Positions 8,922 through 18,266 are shown, counted from the first letter of the stretch. The stretch is DNA of 64,000 nt from CANKHA01 sp963750965 (GCA_963750965.1 CAVVSK010000007.1:4310-68309); one strand, 5' to 3'. A program made the numbers and translations. Notes: generated by a model not told the origin, from the letters alone.

Positions 8922-10253
8922 CTAGCGTCCGCGCAGACGGCCAAGCACGCCACTCGAGGCGAAGCCGTCGGGCGGATCCCCCACCGAAGCCTGAAATTGC
9001 CGGATCGCGAGCCGCGTTTTGCCGCCGAGCTTGCCATCCGGTTGCCCGATATCGAAGCCCCGCGCGGCGAGAAGTTGCTGCAACTCGTAGCGTTCCGCGC
9101 GGGACAAAACACGCTCCTCTCGCGGCCATGGCTGCACGAAGGGGTCGCCGCCGCGCATGCGGTCGGCAAGATGACCGATGGCGAGCGCATAGGCTTCCGA
9201 CGGATTGTACTTCATGATGGCACGAAAATTTTCGAGCATGACAAAAGCCGGCCCGCGCGTGCCTGCCGGTACCAGCAGATAGGCCGTGTCTTCCGGTCGC
9301 GGATACGGTCTGCCGCCGATGCGGCGGACGCCGTGCTGCTCCCATTCGCGCAAGCTCATGCGGCGCGAGTGATCCGCCAGCATATAATTGAATCCGCTCG
9401 GCAATACGACCTCGTAACCCCAGGTCTGGCCTGCAACCCAACCGTCTTTCTTCAGATTGTTGGCGGTGGATGCGATCAGGTCCGGCACTGAGTCGACGAC
9501 GTCGCGCCGTCCGTCGCCATCGAAATCGACGGCGAAGCGCTTGAACGACGTGGGCATGAATTGCGTCGGGCCGAAAGCTCCGGCCCAGGAGCCCTTCAGC
9601 TGCTCCGGCCGCACATCCCCACGATGCAGGATTTCCAACGCGGAGAGGAACTCATCCCGGAAGTAATTCTGCCGGCGGCCGATGCAGGCCAGCGTCGCGG
9701 TGGAACGCACCACCGGGCGCTCGCCGCCTGCGGTGCTGAAATTCGATTCGATGCCCCAGATAGCGGTGATGATATAGCGGTCGACGCCATAGGTCTTTTC
9801 AACGGCGTCAAAGATGCTTGCGTGTTGCGCCAGGATCTCGCGCCCGCGGGCGATGCGGGCGTCGGTAACCAGGAAGTCGAGATAGTCCCATAGCGCCCGG
9901 GTAAATTCCGGCTGCGAATCCATAAACTCCATGATCTTCAGGTCGGGCGTCAGCGTGAGCGCATAGGTCTCGTAGGTGGCGCGCGAAACGCCACGCTTGG
10001 CGGCCTGCGGCCACAGCCGCTCGAGGCAGACACCGAAATCCGCCGTTGCGGCGGCAATTGCCTGCGGCGTCATCAGGGGATGGGTGGAGCCCTCCGCCGC
10101 TGGGGGAGCCGCTGGCTCAGGGATCGAGCCGGTCGTCAGGTTGCGTAAAAAGGCCGAGAGCGGATCGCTCGCCTGCTGGGCCACAGCCGGCGCGCTGGTG
10201 CAAAACCAGACCGAGGACACCAGCAAAATTCCGATACAGGACTGCTTGGCCAT
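8922..10253 (-). CDS. MltB-family lytic murein transglycosylase with C-terminal peptidoglycan-binding domain
   Basis: A 443-residue periplasmic enzyme predicted to cleave the MurNAc-GlcNAc bond of peptidoglycan, forming 1,6-anhydro-MurNAc ends. It has a signal peptide (residues 1-26, ending PAVAQQ) and a Pro/Ala linker. The SLT_2 catalytic domain carries the glutamate in IITAIWGIESNFS near residue 167, with GAFGPTQFMPTSF and FDGDGRRDVVDS further on. A PG_binding_1 domain closes the protein (LQQLLAARGFDIGQPDGKLG and onward). The next gene upstream on the same strand has the same domain order, so the two are neighbouring paralogues. There is no insertion or truncation. Confidence 0.92.
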   Translation of the reverse strand: MAKQSCIGILLVSSVWFCTSAPAVAQQASDPLSAFLRNLTTGSIPEPAAPPAAEGSTHPLMTPQAIAAATADFGVCLERLWPQAAKRGVSRATYETYALTLTPDLKIMEFMDSQPEFTRALWDYLDFLVTDARIARGREILAQHASIFDAVEKTYGVDRYIITAIWGIESNFSTAGGERPVVRSTATLACIGRRQNYFRDEFLSALEILHRGDVRPEQLKGSWAGAFGPTQFMPTSFKRFAVDFDGDGRRDVVDSVPDLIASTANNLKKDGWVAGQTWGYEVVLPSGFNYMLADHSRRMSLREWEQHGVRRIGGRPYPRPEDTAYLLVPAGTRGPAFVMLENFRAIMKYNPSEAYALAIGHLADRMRGGDPFVQPWPREERVLSRAERYELQQLLAARGFDIGQPDGKLGGKTRLAIRQFQASVGDPPDGFASSGVLGRLRGR

Positions 10254-10372
10254 TCCACACTCCGCCGCGCGGCATCGGGCCGTCTCACCCTAATAACATT
10301 GGGACCGGATATGGTTGAATGATTGTTAATGGCGACATGGGTTTCGCAACCCCGCCAATATTGCCCGCCGAC

Positions 10373-11593
10373 TTAGCGCGTCGCGCGCAGGCGCTCGATC
10401 AGCTCCGGGCTGGGATAGGAATCCGCCGGCAAGCCGACCTTGAGCTGCGCCTTTTTCACCGCCGGCCGGGTCGCCGAGCCCACGCTGCCGTCGATCTCGC
10501 CGTCATACAGACGATGCACACGCAGGAGCTGCTGCAGCTCCTTCACCTGATCGCGGCTGAGCGGGGTCACCGGCGCGTTGCCCCGTCCCATGCGCGGCGC
10601 GCCGTCGAACAGCGTGGCGAAATAGGCCGCGGTGGTCGCGTAGACAAATGCCGCGTTCCACTGCAGATAGGCCTTGAAATTCGGATAGGCGAGGAAGGCA
10701 GGGCCATTGCGTCCCATCGGCAGCAACAGAGAGGCCGGCAGGTTGTCGGCGGGCAGCGAGCCGGAGGCGGCCGTGACACCCCACTTCACCCATTGCGAGC
10801 GCGGATGCTGGATCGCGAGATCGGCCTGGTCCCAAGGCAGTTGCGCCGGCACCTGAACCTCCTGCAGCCACGGCTGCCCGCGCTGCCAGCCGAATCCCTT
10901 CATCAGGTTGGCGGCGGAGGCGAGCGCATCGGGTACACTGCGAACCATGTCCACGCGGCCATCGCCGTCGAAATCAACGCCGTATTTGTAATAATCGGAC
11001 GGCGTGAATTGGGTGGGCCCGAGTTCGCCCGCCCAGTTGCCGATCATCTCATCCGGCCGCAGATCGCCCCGCTGCACGATGCGCAGTGTGTCCATCAACT
11101 GCGTGCGGAAGAAATCGGAGCGCCGGCAGTCATAGGCGAGCGTCGCCACCGCGCGGATAATCGGCCAAACATTGCCCTTGTAAGCGCCGTAGTCGCTTTC
11201 CAGCCCCCAGAATGATACCACGACCGCCGGCGGCACGCCGAACTGTTGTTCGATGCGCGCGAAAAGGGCGGCATTCTTCTTCAATTGCGCCAGCCCGTTC
11301 TGAAAACGGTTTTTGTTGGTCATCCGATCGGAGAATTGCAGGAAGCTCTGCTGGAACACGCCCTGCCCGTGGTCGCGTTTGATCACGTTCGGATCGTAGG
11401 TCACGCCGTCCAGCGTCCGGGAAATAGTCGCCTGTGAAATGCCGGACGCCAGCGCTTCTTGCCTGACGCCTGCCATCCATTGCTCGAAGGTGCCGCTATT
11501 GCGGCAGGTATGATTGGCCGCAGCCTGCCCCGCCATCGCGGCGCTGAACAGCGCAACCGCACCCAGCTGTAGCAATCGGTTTCGCAAATTCAT
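10373..11593 (-). CDS. MltB-family lytic murein transglycosylase (second copy)
   Basis: A 406-residue enzyme with the same architecture as the gene at 8922-10253: signal peptide (RNRLLQLGAVALFSAAMAGQ), SLT_2 domain and PG_binding_1 domain. The catalytic glutamate lies in VSFWGLESDYGAYKG, followed by GELGPTQFTPSDYYKYGVDF and the calcium-like loop FDGDGRVDMVRS. I start at the ATG at 11593 because it directly precedes the signal peptide; an in-frame start 21 codons upstream adds only a basic leader. It is separated from its paralogue by 119 bases and is divergent from galU. Sequence identity between the two copies is moderate, so the duplication is old. Confidence 0.92.
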   Translation of the reverse strand: MNLRNRLLQLGAVALFSAAMAGQAAANHTCRNSGTFEQWMAGVRQEALASGISQATISRTLDGVTYDPNVIKRDHGQGVFQQSFLQFSDRMTNKNRFQNGLAQLKKNAALFARIEQQFGVPPAVVVSFWGLESDYGAYKGNVWPIIRAVATLAYDCRRSDFFRTQLMDTLRIVQRGDLRPDEMIGNWAGELGPTQFTPSDYYKYGVDFDGDGRVDMVRSVPDALASAANLMKGFGWQRGQPWLQEVQVPAQLPWDQADLAIQHPRSQWVKWGVTAASGSLPADNLPASLLLPMGRNGPAFLAYPNFKAYLQWNAAFVYATTAAYFATLFDGAPRMGRGNAPVTPLSRDQVKELQQLLRVHRLYDGEIDGSVGSATRPAVKKAQLKVGLPADSYPSPELIERLRATR

Positions 11594-11726
11594 CTTCACC
11601 GCCCGAATCCGAGTTAAGCCTTGTCTATTATTGTTCGACTTTCCGCCCTTGTGCATATCCGGTATTTAGCCGCATTTAAGGAACAAAGCCCTATACCCTG
11701 GTTCCTCTCGTTTTCCTTGGTATCTC

Positions 11727-12608
11727 ATGAAACCCATTCGTAAAGCTGTTTTCCCCGTGGCCGGCCTCGGCACGCGCTTCCTTCCTGCCACCAAGGCCAT
11801 GCCCAAGGAAATGCTCACGGTCGTAGACCGGCCGCTGATCCAGCACGTGGTGGACGAGGCACGTGAGGCCGGCATTGAACACTTCATCTTTGTGACTGGT
11901 CGCAATAAAGGGGTGATCGAGGACCATTTCGACCGCCAATTCGAGCTCGAAGTAACCTTGAAGGAACGCCGCAAGACCGCCGACCTGAAGCTGCTTTCGC
12001 AGGACCAGCCCGGCGCGGGCACCGCGAGCTTTACCCGGCAGCAGTCGCCACTGGGCTTGGGCCATGCCGTGTGGTGCGCACGCGAATTGGTTGGCCCCGA
12101 GCCGTTCGCGCTTCTGCTGCCTGACGTGCTGGTCCAGCATGAGCGCGGCTGCCTGAGACAGATGATGGACGCCTACGCCGCGCTTCGAGCGCCCGCCAAT
12201 ATCATCGCGGTGGAGGAAGTGCCACCCGAACGTGTGCACATGTATGGTGTCGTGGGAGTCGGCAAGCCGCATGGCAAAGCCTTCTCGATCACGCAGATGG
12301 TGGAGAAGCCCAAACGCGAGGAAGCACCATCCAATCTGTCGATCACCGGCCGTTATATCCTGCAGCCGGAAATCTTCGATCAGCTTGCTACCCAGGGAAC
12401 CGGCGCCGGCGGCGAAATCCAGATCACCGATGCGATGGTCGCGCTCGCCAAAAAACAAAACTTCTATGGGCTGAAATTCGAGGGGCGCAGCTTCGACTGC
12501 GGCTCGAAGATCGGCTTTCTCACCGCCAATGTCTGCTATGCGCTTGCGCGCAAGGATATCGCGCAGGAATTCCGCAAGGAAATCGAAGGCCTGCTGCGCG
12601 ACAAATAG
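11727..12608 (+). CDS. galU: UTP-glucose-1-phosphate uridylyltransferase
   Basis: A 293-residue cytoplasmic enzyme making UDP-glucose from UTP and glucose-1-phosphate for polysaccharide, LPS and osmolyte synthesis. The nucleotide-binding signature GLGTRFLPATKAMPKEML lies at residues 14-31; DRPLIQHVVDEA, the GLGHAVWCA motif and the late GGEIQITDAM/FDCGSKIGF motifs are all present. Length is normal. It is flanked by envelope genes on the opposite strand (transglycosylase upstream, outer-membrane barrel five bases downstream and convergent), consistent with an envelope neighbourhood. Confidence 0.96.
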   Translation: MKPIRKAVFPVAGLGTRFLPATKAMPKEMLTVVDRPLIQHVVDEAREAGIEHFIFVTGRNKGVIEDHFDRQFELEVTLKERRKTADLKLLSQDQPGAGTASFTRQQSPLGLGHAVWCARELVGPEPFALLLPDVLVQHERGCLRQMMDAYAALRAPANIIAVEEVPPERVHMYGVVGVGKPHGKAFSITQMVEKPKREEAPSNLSITGRYILQPEIFDQLATQGTGAGGEIQITDAMVALAKKQNFYGLKFEGRSFDCGSKIGFLTANVCYALARKDIAQEFRKEIEGLLRDK

Positions 12609-12613
12609 CGCTG

Positions 12614-14212
12614 CTATTGCTGCAGGCGCAGGCCCAACATGAAAATATTAGCCGAATAGTCCTCGCCAGCCTCGTTCGAGTCGCGCTGCTCGCGGCGGAC
12701 CTCGCCCTTGATCTGAACGTTGCGATTCATCTTGTAGGTCAGGCCGGCCGCAGCAGACAGGCGGTGGTCAAGGCGCGACGAGCCGACATAATCGTCGAGG
12801 CCGTAGCCGAATTTTAGCGTGCCGATCAGCCAGTAGCGGAAGGCGTGATCCACCTGGACGCCGAAGTCGCGCGAAAGCACGCCGGAGACATCGGGGTCGG
12901 TACTTTCATAGACCTGAGTGCGTGCCGTGAAGGTGGCCTTGGTTAGAGCGGTCGCCGACCAGATCAGCGAAGCATCGGTGATGATGCCATTGAGATCCTG
13001 TAGCTGCGGATCTTCATACCTGCGGGTCATGTAACCGATGCTGACGTCGCCGGTCAGTTGCCGGCTCAACTCGAAACTCGTTCCGATGCGCGGTGTAAGG
13101 CCCTCTGAGTCGCGTTGGACGCCGAAGCTGTCGGTTGAAACGTCGTGCACCCGCTTGTCGACCGCGACCGCAACGAAGGGCTTGACGCCCGGCGTCATCT
13201 CGTAGCTGCCGCGCAATTCCAGCGCATAGGATGAAAAACTGCGGTCCTCGTTGCTGATGATCGTGCCGTCGGTCAACTCGGAATCTTCGTAGCGTGTGCG
13301 GTCGATGCTGGCCTTGCCGCCGATTTCCAGCCGGTTGAAACGATGGAACAGGCCGGCAGTGCCGCCAATGTTGGTGTAAAGCGTGGGCTCGGCAACATCG
13401 GCCACGAAATCCGGACTGCCAGGCGTATCGGTTGCAACCTTTAGACGGTTCTGCAGTTCGACCCGGGTCTGGCTCGTCACGTCGATGCGGCCATCCAATA
13501 TCGATTCGAAATAGGGACGGTTGAGCGAGGGCTGTTCGGTATAGCCATCGTAGCTGCCGCGGATCTTGGCGCGGAATTCGTGCCGCTGCCAATCGGACGT
13601 GGCCTGCAATTCCGGCGCTACGATATAGAAGGGTGAGGCCTTCGGCGTGGAATCGCGCCCAGGATTGCTGTCATGGCCAATGCTGAGGTCGATCGCCGGA
13701 CGCAGGATGAAAGAGCCGGCGCGAATGCCGAGTGGCTCGTACGGATCAATCTCCGGCTGCTTCGGCTTCGGCCGCGCCTGCGGAGGCGCATAAGGCGGCG
13801 CGATCGACGCCATCGTGTCCGGATCAGCGGGTCGCTCGGGCAACGGCGTCGGCCGCAACGGCTGGACCGACGTGACCGGTGTCGTCAGCGCGGGCGGCAA
13901 CGGCTGCCTCGCTTTCTTCCTCTCAAGGGCGGTTCGGGTTTTGAGGCGGGCATTCGTGGAATCGAAGCCGGTTTGGCCCGCGCCTTGAGCGGCTAGATTT
14001 CCCAAAGCCGGGGCATTCCCGCGGGCCAACGATGGCGGCTCGTTGTCGCCCTCCGGGATCAGCACGCCTTGGCCGCCTGGCGGATCGAACATGCCGTATT
14101 CTGAGACGCCCGGCGACGCGGTCTGCGCCAGCGCGGCTGCCTCTAGCGCCACGGCGAGAAAGGCACCAAGGCCGAACGCTGCTGGGGCACGACCTGGGAT
14201 AAACCGCGGCAC
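12614..14212 (-). CDS. outer-membrane beta-barrel protein
   Basis: A 532-residue protein from a GTG at 14212, chosen because AGGAGG lies four bases upstream and a signal peptide (PGRAPAAFGLGAFLAVALEA) follows. Residues about 30-170 form a Pro-rich, probably disordered segment. The remainder consists of alternating hydrophobic/polar strands typical of a transmembrane barrel of the BBP2-like type; the protein ends LRLQQ, and the last strand reads NIFMLGLRLQQ. It converges on galU with only five bases between. Function is unknown; capsule or exopolysaccharide export proteins can look similar, but no such operon is here. Confidence 0.8.
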   Translation of the reverse strand: MPRFIPGRAPAAFGLGAFLAVALEAAALAQTASPGVSEYGMFDPPGGQGVLIPEGDNEPPSLARGNAPALGNLAAQGAGQTGFDSTNARLKTRTALERKKARQPLPPALTTPVTSVQPLRPTPLPERPADPDTMASIAPPYAPPQARPKPKQPEIDPYEPLGIRAGSFILRPAIDLSIGHDSNPGRDSTPKASPFYIVAPELQATSDWQRHEFRAKIRGSYDGYTEQPSLNRPYFESILDGRIDVTSQTRVELQNRLKVATDTPGSPDFVADVAEPTLYTNIGGTAGLFHRFNRLEIGGKASIDRTRYEDSELTDGTIISNEDRSFSSYALELRGSYEMTPGVKPFVAVAVDKRVHDVSTDSFGVQRDSEGLTPRIGTSFELSRQLTGDVSIGYMTRRYEDPQLQDLNGIITDASLIWSATALTKATFTARTQVYESTDPDVSGVLSRDFGVQVDHAFRYWLIGTLKFGYGLDDYVGSSRLDHRLSAAAGLTYKMNRNVQIKGEVRREQRDSNEAGEDYSANIFMLGLRLQQ

Positions 14213-14447
14213 CAAACCTCCTGGCTCCGAGGTCGCCCCGCATGCGCTTTGCGAGGACCGAAATCGGCGCGAAATCAGCAAGTTGGCGCCACCCACACGG
14301 CGCCCAAAAGGGATCGGGCCTGCTGGGCGGCAGGCCTTTGGTTAACGGAGTTAAAACGGTTATGGTTAATGAGACGTTGATGTTGCCCGTTCGCTCGCGA
14401 ACCTTTCCCGTGGTAACTTGCGGCCGTCGAATCCCAACTGGAATCAC

Positions 14448-15461
14448 ATGGCGAAATCGAAAGCGCTCCGTCACAGCCGCGAACCGAATGAGCACGCCGG
14501 CGCCTTAATCGCCTCGGCGGTGCGCACGCTGGATGCGGAAGGCGGCGGCATCACCGCGCTTGCGGCCGCGCTCGGAGATGGACTGGGTGCGGCCTTCGTG
14601 GCTGCGGTGGAGCTGATCCGCGGGATCCGCGGGCGGCTGATCATCAGCGGGATGGGCAAGTCCGGCCATGTGGCGCACAAAATCGCGGCCACGCTCGCCT
14701 CCACTGGCACGCCTTCCTTCTTCGTGCACCCCGCGGAAGCCGGTCACGGCGATCTCGGCATGATCACCCGCGACGACGCCATCATGGCGCTGTCCTGGTC
14801 GGGCGAAACGGCCGAGCTGAAAAACCTGATCGACTATTCCCGCCGCTTCCGTATCGGGCTGATCGCGGTGACCGCCAATTCGGAATCGACACTCGGCCAG
14901 GCCGCCGATGTCGTACTCACGCTGCCGCAAGCACGCGAAGCCTGCCCACATAATCTGGCCCCTACCACCTCATCGCTGATGCAGCTTGTGCTCGGCGATG
15001 CGCTCGCGGTCGCGCTGCTGGAAAGCCGCGGCTTTACCGCCATCGATTTCGGCGTCCTGCATCCCGGCGGACAGCTCGGCGCGCAGCTCAGATTTGTGCG
15101 CGACATCATGCACAAGGGCGACGCCATTCCACTCGCGCCGCTCGGCTCGCGCATGAGCGAGGCGATGGTGGAGATTTCTGCCAAGGGTTTCGGCTGCGTG
15201 GGAATTGTGGACGGCGCGGGCAAGCTAGCCGGCATCATTACCGATGGCGACCTGCGCCGTCACATGCGGCCGGATCTGCTGGAAGCGCGCGTGGAAGATG
15301 TGATGACCCCGCACCCAAAGACCATCAGTCCCACCCAGCTTGCCGCCGAGGCGCTGGAAATCCTCAACTCCTCCAAGATCACCGCGCTGATGGTGGAGGA
15401 AGCCGGTACGCCGGTCGGCATCGTGCACTTCCACGACCTGCTGCGCGCCGGCGTGGCCTAA
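14448..15461 (+). CDS. kdsD: D-arabinose-5-phosphate isomerase (KpsF/GutQ/KdsD family)
   Basis: A 337-residue enzyme interconverting ribulose-5-phosphate and arabinose-5-phosphate, the first step of KDO synthesis for LPS. The ATG at 14448 has GGAA upstream and precedes MAKSKALRH; an upstream in-frame TTG adds ten residues with no site. The SIS domain carries GRLIISGMGKSGHVAHKIAATL and ALSWSGETAEL. LAPTTSSLMQLVLGDALAV and FGVLHPGGQLGAQL are family hallmarks. Two CBS motifs follow (CVGIVDGAGKLAGIITDGDL; ALMVEEAGTPVGIVHFHDLL). A palindromic repeat begins at the base after the stop codon. Confidence 0.95.
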   Translation: MAKSKALRHSREPNEHAGALIASAVRTLDAEGGGITALAAALGDGLGAAFVAAVELIRGIRGRLIISGMGKSGHVAHKIAATLASTGTPSFFVHPAEAGHGDLGMITRDDAIMALSWSGETAELKNLIDYSRRFRIGLIAVTANSESTLGQAADVVLTLPQAREACPHNLAPTTSSLMQLVLGDALAVALLESRGFTAIDFGVLHPGGQLGAQLRFVRDIMHKGDAIPLAPLGSRMSEAMVEISAKGFGCVGIVDGAGKLAGIITDGDLRRHMRPDLLEARVEDVMTPHPKTISPTQLAAEALEILNSSKITALMVEEAGTPVGIVHFHDLLRAGVA

Positions 15462-15613
15462 GCGCATGATCCCGAAAAGTGGGAACCGGTCTTCGGACAA
15501 GATCATGCGCCATTTTTAAAAATGAGCGCGCGCACCGCAGATAAGTATACGCAATCTGCGCAAGCTAGATTGCTTTCCGCAAAACCGGTATCCACTTTTG
15601 CTGGTCGCGCGCT
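15462..15613. repeat. composite palindromic repeat (GTGGGAACCGG-core family, REPIN-like)
   Basis: The first unit (15462-15510) has outer arms GCGCATGATC and GATCATGCGC (10/10), an inner CCGAA/TTCGG stem and a GTGGGAACCGG-containing core. A perfect 14-base palindrome, CATTTTTAAAAATG, follows at 15511-15524. A second core copy in opposite orientation (15589-15611 region, GCAAAA arms around CCGGTATCCAC) lies near the end. AGCGCGCG and CGCGCGCT near 15525 and 15606 can pair over the whole second half. It fills the gap between convergent kdsD and the NfeD gene and slightly overlaps the end of the latter. The same core occurs inside the M3 peptidase gene. Confidence 0.75.
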
Positions 15614-16055
15614 AAACCCGCTCCACAAACAGATTGGGCCCTTCCGCGCGCATAATCCTGACCTGACTGCCCGCCGGGCTGTCCGGTCCGCTCACCCGCC
15701 AGATCGTATCGTCGATGCGAACACGGCCGATGCCATCGACGATCGGATTTTCCAGGGTGAAAGTCCGGCCGATATAACTTTCGGGGCGGCGATTGAGCAA
15801 CGGCGCCTCGCTCGGTCGCTCAACTTTCGGCGCGTAGCGGCGCCAGACTGGAAGGAGCGCCAGCGACAACACCGCAAAGGCGAAGAGCTGGGCCTGCCAG
15901 GACCAGTCGACCGCGAAAGAGATTAATCCCACGGCTAGCGCGGCAAGGCCGAGCCAGAGCATGAAGGCGCCTGGAGCGGCCAGTTCGAGCGTCAGAAACA
16001 CCGCGCCGAGAATAAGCCAGTTCCAGGCGCCGAGGGTGATGAGGTAGTCGATCAT
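15612..16055 (-). CDS. NfeD family membrane protein
   Basis: A 147-residue inner-membrane protein with hydrophobic helices at about residues 10-35 and 35-72, then the C-terminal OB-fold (residues 90-147, SYIGRTFTLENPIVDGIGRV ... GSQVRIMRAEGPNLFVERV). NfeD proteins pair with SPFH proteins in membrane microdomains. The upstream SPFH gene overlaps this one by four bases (ATGA), so the two are translationally coupled. This is the short form without the N-terminal ClpP-like protease. Its stop codon lies inside the palindromic repeat region. Confidence 0.9.
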   Translation of the reverse strand: MIDYLITLGAWNWLILGAVFLTLELAAPGAFMLWLGLAALAVGLISFAVDWSWQAQLFAFAVLSLALLPVWRRYAPKVERPSEAPLLNRRPESYIGRTFTLENPIVDGIGRVRIDDTIWRVSGPDSPAGSQVRIMRAEGPNLFVERV

Positions 16056-17056
16056 GCTGCGCTTCCGCCGCTCGCCGATCCGGCCGGCGGAACGGTGGGC
16101 CGTCTGACCGGCGCCGGAGCGCTTCCCCCGCCATCACCGCCGAACGTCGCCTTGGCGATCTCCCCGATGCCGGCGAGCGAGCCCAGCACTTGCATGGCCT
16201 CGATTGGAATCATCAAGACTTTCTGATTGGGCGATTCGGCTATCTGCGCGAAAGCCTTCAAATATTTCTCCGCGATAAAATAGTTGAGTGCCGCGATGTC
16301 ACCACGCGCCACCGCATTGCTCACCATCTCGGTCGCCTTGGCCTCGGCCTCGGCCAGGCGCTCGCGGCCTTCGGCATCGCGGAAGGCCGCTTCGCGACGG
16401 CCTTCCGCCTCCAGGATCTGCGACTGCTTGTCGCCTTCTGCCCGAAGAATTTCCGATGCGCGCTGGCCTTCCGCCTGCAGGATGTCGGCGCGTTTGACGC
16501 GTTCGGCCTTCATCTGCCGGCCCATGGCTTCGACCAAGTCTCGCGGCGGCACGATATCCTTGATCTCAATGCGGTTGACCTTTACGCCCCAGGGTGCGAC
16601 CGCGGCATCGACCACCCGCAGCAGGCGCTCGTTGATCTCATCGCGATGCGACAGCACCTGGTCGAGATCCATCGAGCCCATGACGGAACGGATGTTGGTC
16701 ATGGTCAGCGTGACGATGGCCAGTTCGAGATTGTCTACCTCGTAGCTCGCCTTTGCCGCGTCGAACACCTGGAAGAAGGCGACGCCATCCACCGTCACGG
16801 TGGCGTTGTCCTTGGTGATCACCTCCTGCTGCGGAATGTTGATCACCTGCTCCATCATGTTGACCTTGCGTCCGATACGGTCGAAGAACGGCACAATCAC
16901 GTTGAGGCCAGGCAGCAGCGTGCGGGTGTAGCGACCGAAGCGTTCGACGGTCCAGTGATAGCCTTGCCCCGTCATTTTGACGGCGCCGATAAGCGTCAAA
17001 ATGGCGAGAACAACAACCACCAGCACAAAGACGTTGATGCCGAGAAATAAATCCAT
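16052..17056 (-). CDS. SPFH/stomatin/prohibitin family protein (QmcA/paraslipin type)
   Basis: A 334-residue membrane protein. The ATG at 17056 has GGGGGGAAG two bases upstream and starts directly at the transmembrane helix (DLFLGINVFVLVVVVLAILT). The SPFH domain follows (GRYTRTLLPGLNVIVPFFD, ATVTVDGVAFFQVFDA, NIRSVMGSMDLDQVLSHRDE). After it come an Ala/Glu/Arg-rich coiled coil (residues about 185-245, repeated AEG(R/D) units) and a conserved tail (YLKAFAQIAESPNQKVLMIP). It oligomerises on membranes and scaffolds quality-control proteases or lipid domains; partner NfeD is co-encoded. Confidence 0.92.
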   Translation of the reverse strand: MDLFLGINVFVLVVVVLAILTLIGAVKMTGQGYHWTVERFGRYTRTLLPGLNVIVPFFDRIGRKVNMMEQVINIPQQEVITKDNATVTVDGVAFFQVFDAAKASYEVDNLELAIVTLTMTNIRSVMGSMDLDQVLSHRDEINERLLRVVDAAVAPWGVKVNRIEIKDIVPPRDLVEAMGRQMKAERVKRADILQAEGQRASEILRAEGDKQSQILEAEGRREAAFRDAEGRERLAEAEAKATEMVSNAVARGDIAALNYFIAEKYLKAFAQIAESPNQKVLMIPIEAMQVLGSLAGIGEIAKATFGGDGGGSAPAPVRRPTVPPAGSASGGSAA

Positions 17057-17151
17057 CGCTTCCCCCCGGATGAATGCCGAATGACAAGGCTGCCGGAGTT
17101 CAGCGCGTATCACAAGCAAAATTAGCCGTGTCGGAGCAACGATATCCGAGC

Positions 17152-18204
17152 TTAAAGCCAGCCTTGCAGCTCGCGCAGCACAAGCTGGCTGATCACGGTC
17201 ATGCCCAGGTCGCTATCGTTCAAGCAGGGGATGGCGAAGAAATTGCTGCCGCCATGTTTTTTGAAGATGTGCGCGTTTTCGACCGCGATTTCTTCCAAGG
17301 TTTCCAAGCAATCCGCCGCGAAGCCCGGCGTGATCACGGCAAGATTCTTCACCCCATTCTCGGCCAGGGTTTTGACCGTCTCGTCGGTATAAGGCCTGAT
17401 CCATTCGGTGCGGCCGAAACGCGACTGGAAGGTGAGCATGAATGATTTTTCGTCTAAGCCCAGGCTTTCACGCATCAGCCGCACCGTCTCAGCGCACTGC
17501 GCCTGATAGGGATCGCCCTTATCGACATATTCCTTCGGAATGCCGTGGAAGGACGCCAGGACGACGTCGGGCTGCCAGGGAAGTTTTGCAAGCTCTCGCG
17601 CCATCGAGGATACCAACGCGTCGATATAAACCAGGTCATTGTAATAGGGCGGCACGAAGCGGACCGCCGGTTGTTTTCGCATTGCCATCAGGGTGCGGAA
17701 GACCTCGTCGCCGACGGTCGCCGTGGTGGCCGCAGCATATTGCGGGTAGAGCGGCAGGATCAGGATGCGGTCGCAGCGCTGTTCAGCGAGCGCCGCCAGA
17801 CGCGATGCGATGGACGGGTGGCCATACCGCATGGCCCAGTCCGTAACGATGCGCGCATCGATCCTCGCCAGCATGGCCGCAAGTTTTTCGCCCTGCGCGC
17901 GCGTGATGGTCTTTAGCGGCAACTCATTCTTCTCGCGGTTCCAGATCTTGTCGTAATCGCGGCCTTTTAGTTTCGGACGCAGCGTGAGAATGCCAACATT
18001 GAAGATGAGCTTCCACAGCAGTGAATTGTCTTCGATCACGCGCCGGTCGGACAGAAATTCCTTCAGATAGCGCCGCATCGACCAGAAATCGGTCCCCTCC
18101 GGCGTGCCGAGATTGACGATCAGTACGCCGATGCGGGCGGAGCTGACGCCGGGCTGTTCGGCCTCGACAGCCGGCGCAAGGGCGGGAGCTTGGATTTGGG
18201 TCAT
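17152..18204 (-). CDS. hemH: ferrochelatase
   Basis: A 350-residue enzyme inserting Fe2+ into protoporphyrin IX, the last step of heme synthesis. Visible signatures are GVLIVNLGTPEG, the metal-site histidine in VLASFHGIPKEYVDKGDPY and the conserved glutamate region PGFAADCLETLEEIAVEN. A 20-residue N-terminal Ala/Pro-rich extension precedes the core. It lies between the SPFH gene and a divergent small secreted-protein gene, apparently as a single transcription unit. Confidence 0.97.
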   Translation of the reverse strand: MTQIQAPALAPAVEAEQPGVSSARIGVLIVNLGTPEGTDFWSMRRYLKEFLSDRRVIEDNSLLWKLIFNVGILTLRPKLKGRDYDKIWNREKNELPLKTITRAQGEKLAAMLARIDARIVTDWAMRYGHPSIASRLAALAEQRCDRILILPLYPQYAAATTATVGDEVFRTLMAMRKQPAVRFVPPYYNDLVYIDALVSSMARELAKLPWQPDVVLASFHGIPKEYVDKGDPYQAQCAETVRLMRESLGLDEKSFMLTFQSRFGRTEWIRPYTDETVKTLAENGVKNLAVITPGFAADCLETLEEIAVENAHIFKKHGGSNFFAIPCLNDSDLGMTVISQLVLRELQGWL

Positions 18205-18266
18205 GTGGATTTCATATCGCAGCGATCATTGTTACCATGGACGGAACCTACCTTGGGGGGAGACAA

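Noticed and set aside
10319..11215. 298-codon plus-strand frame over the second lytic transglycosylase
   Set aside because: It is His/Arg-rich with no recognisable motif, and is the antisense shadow of a gene with catalytic motifs intact.
14341..14375. CtrA-like TTAA sites between the outer-membrane barrel and kdsD genes
   Set aside because: TTAA half-sites are present but at 5-base rather than 7-base spacing; insufficient to call.
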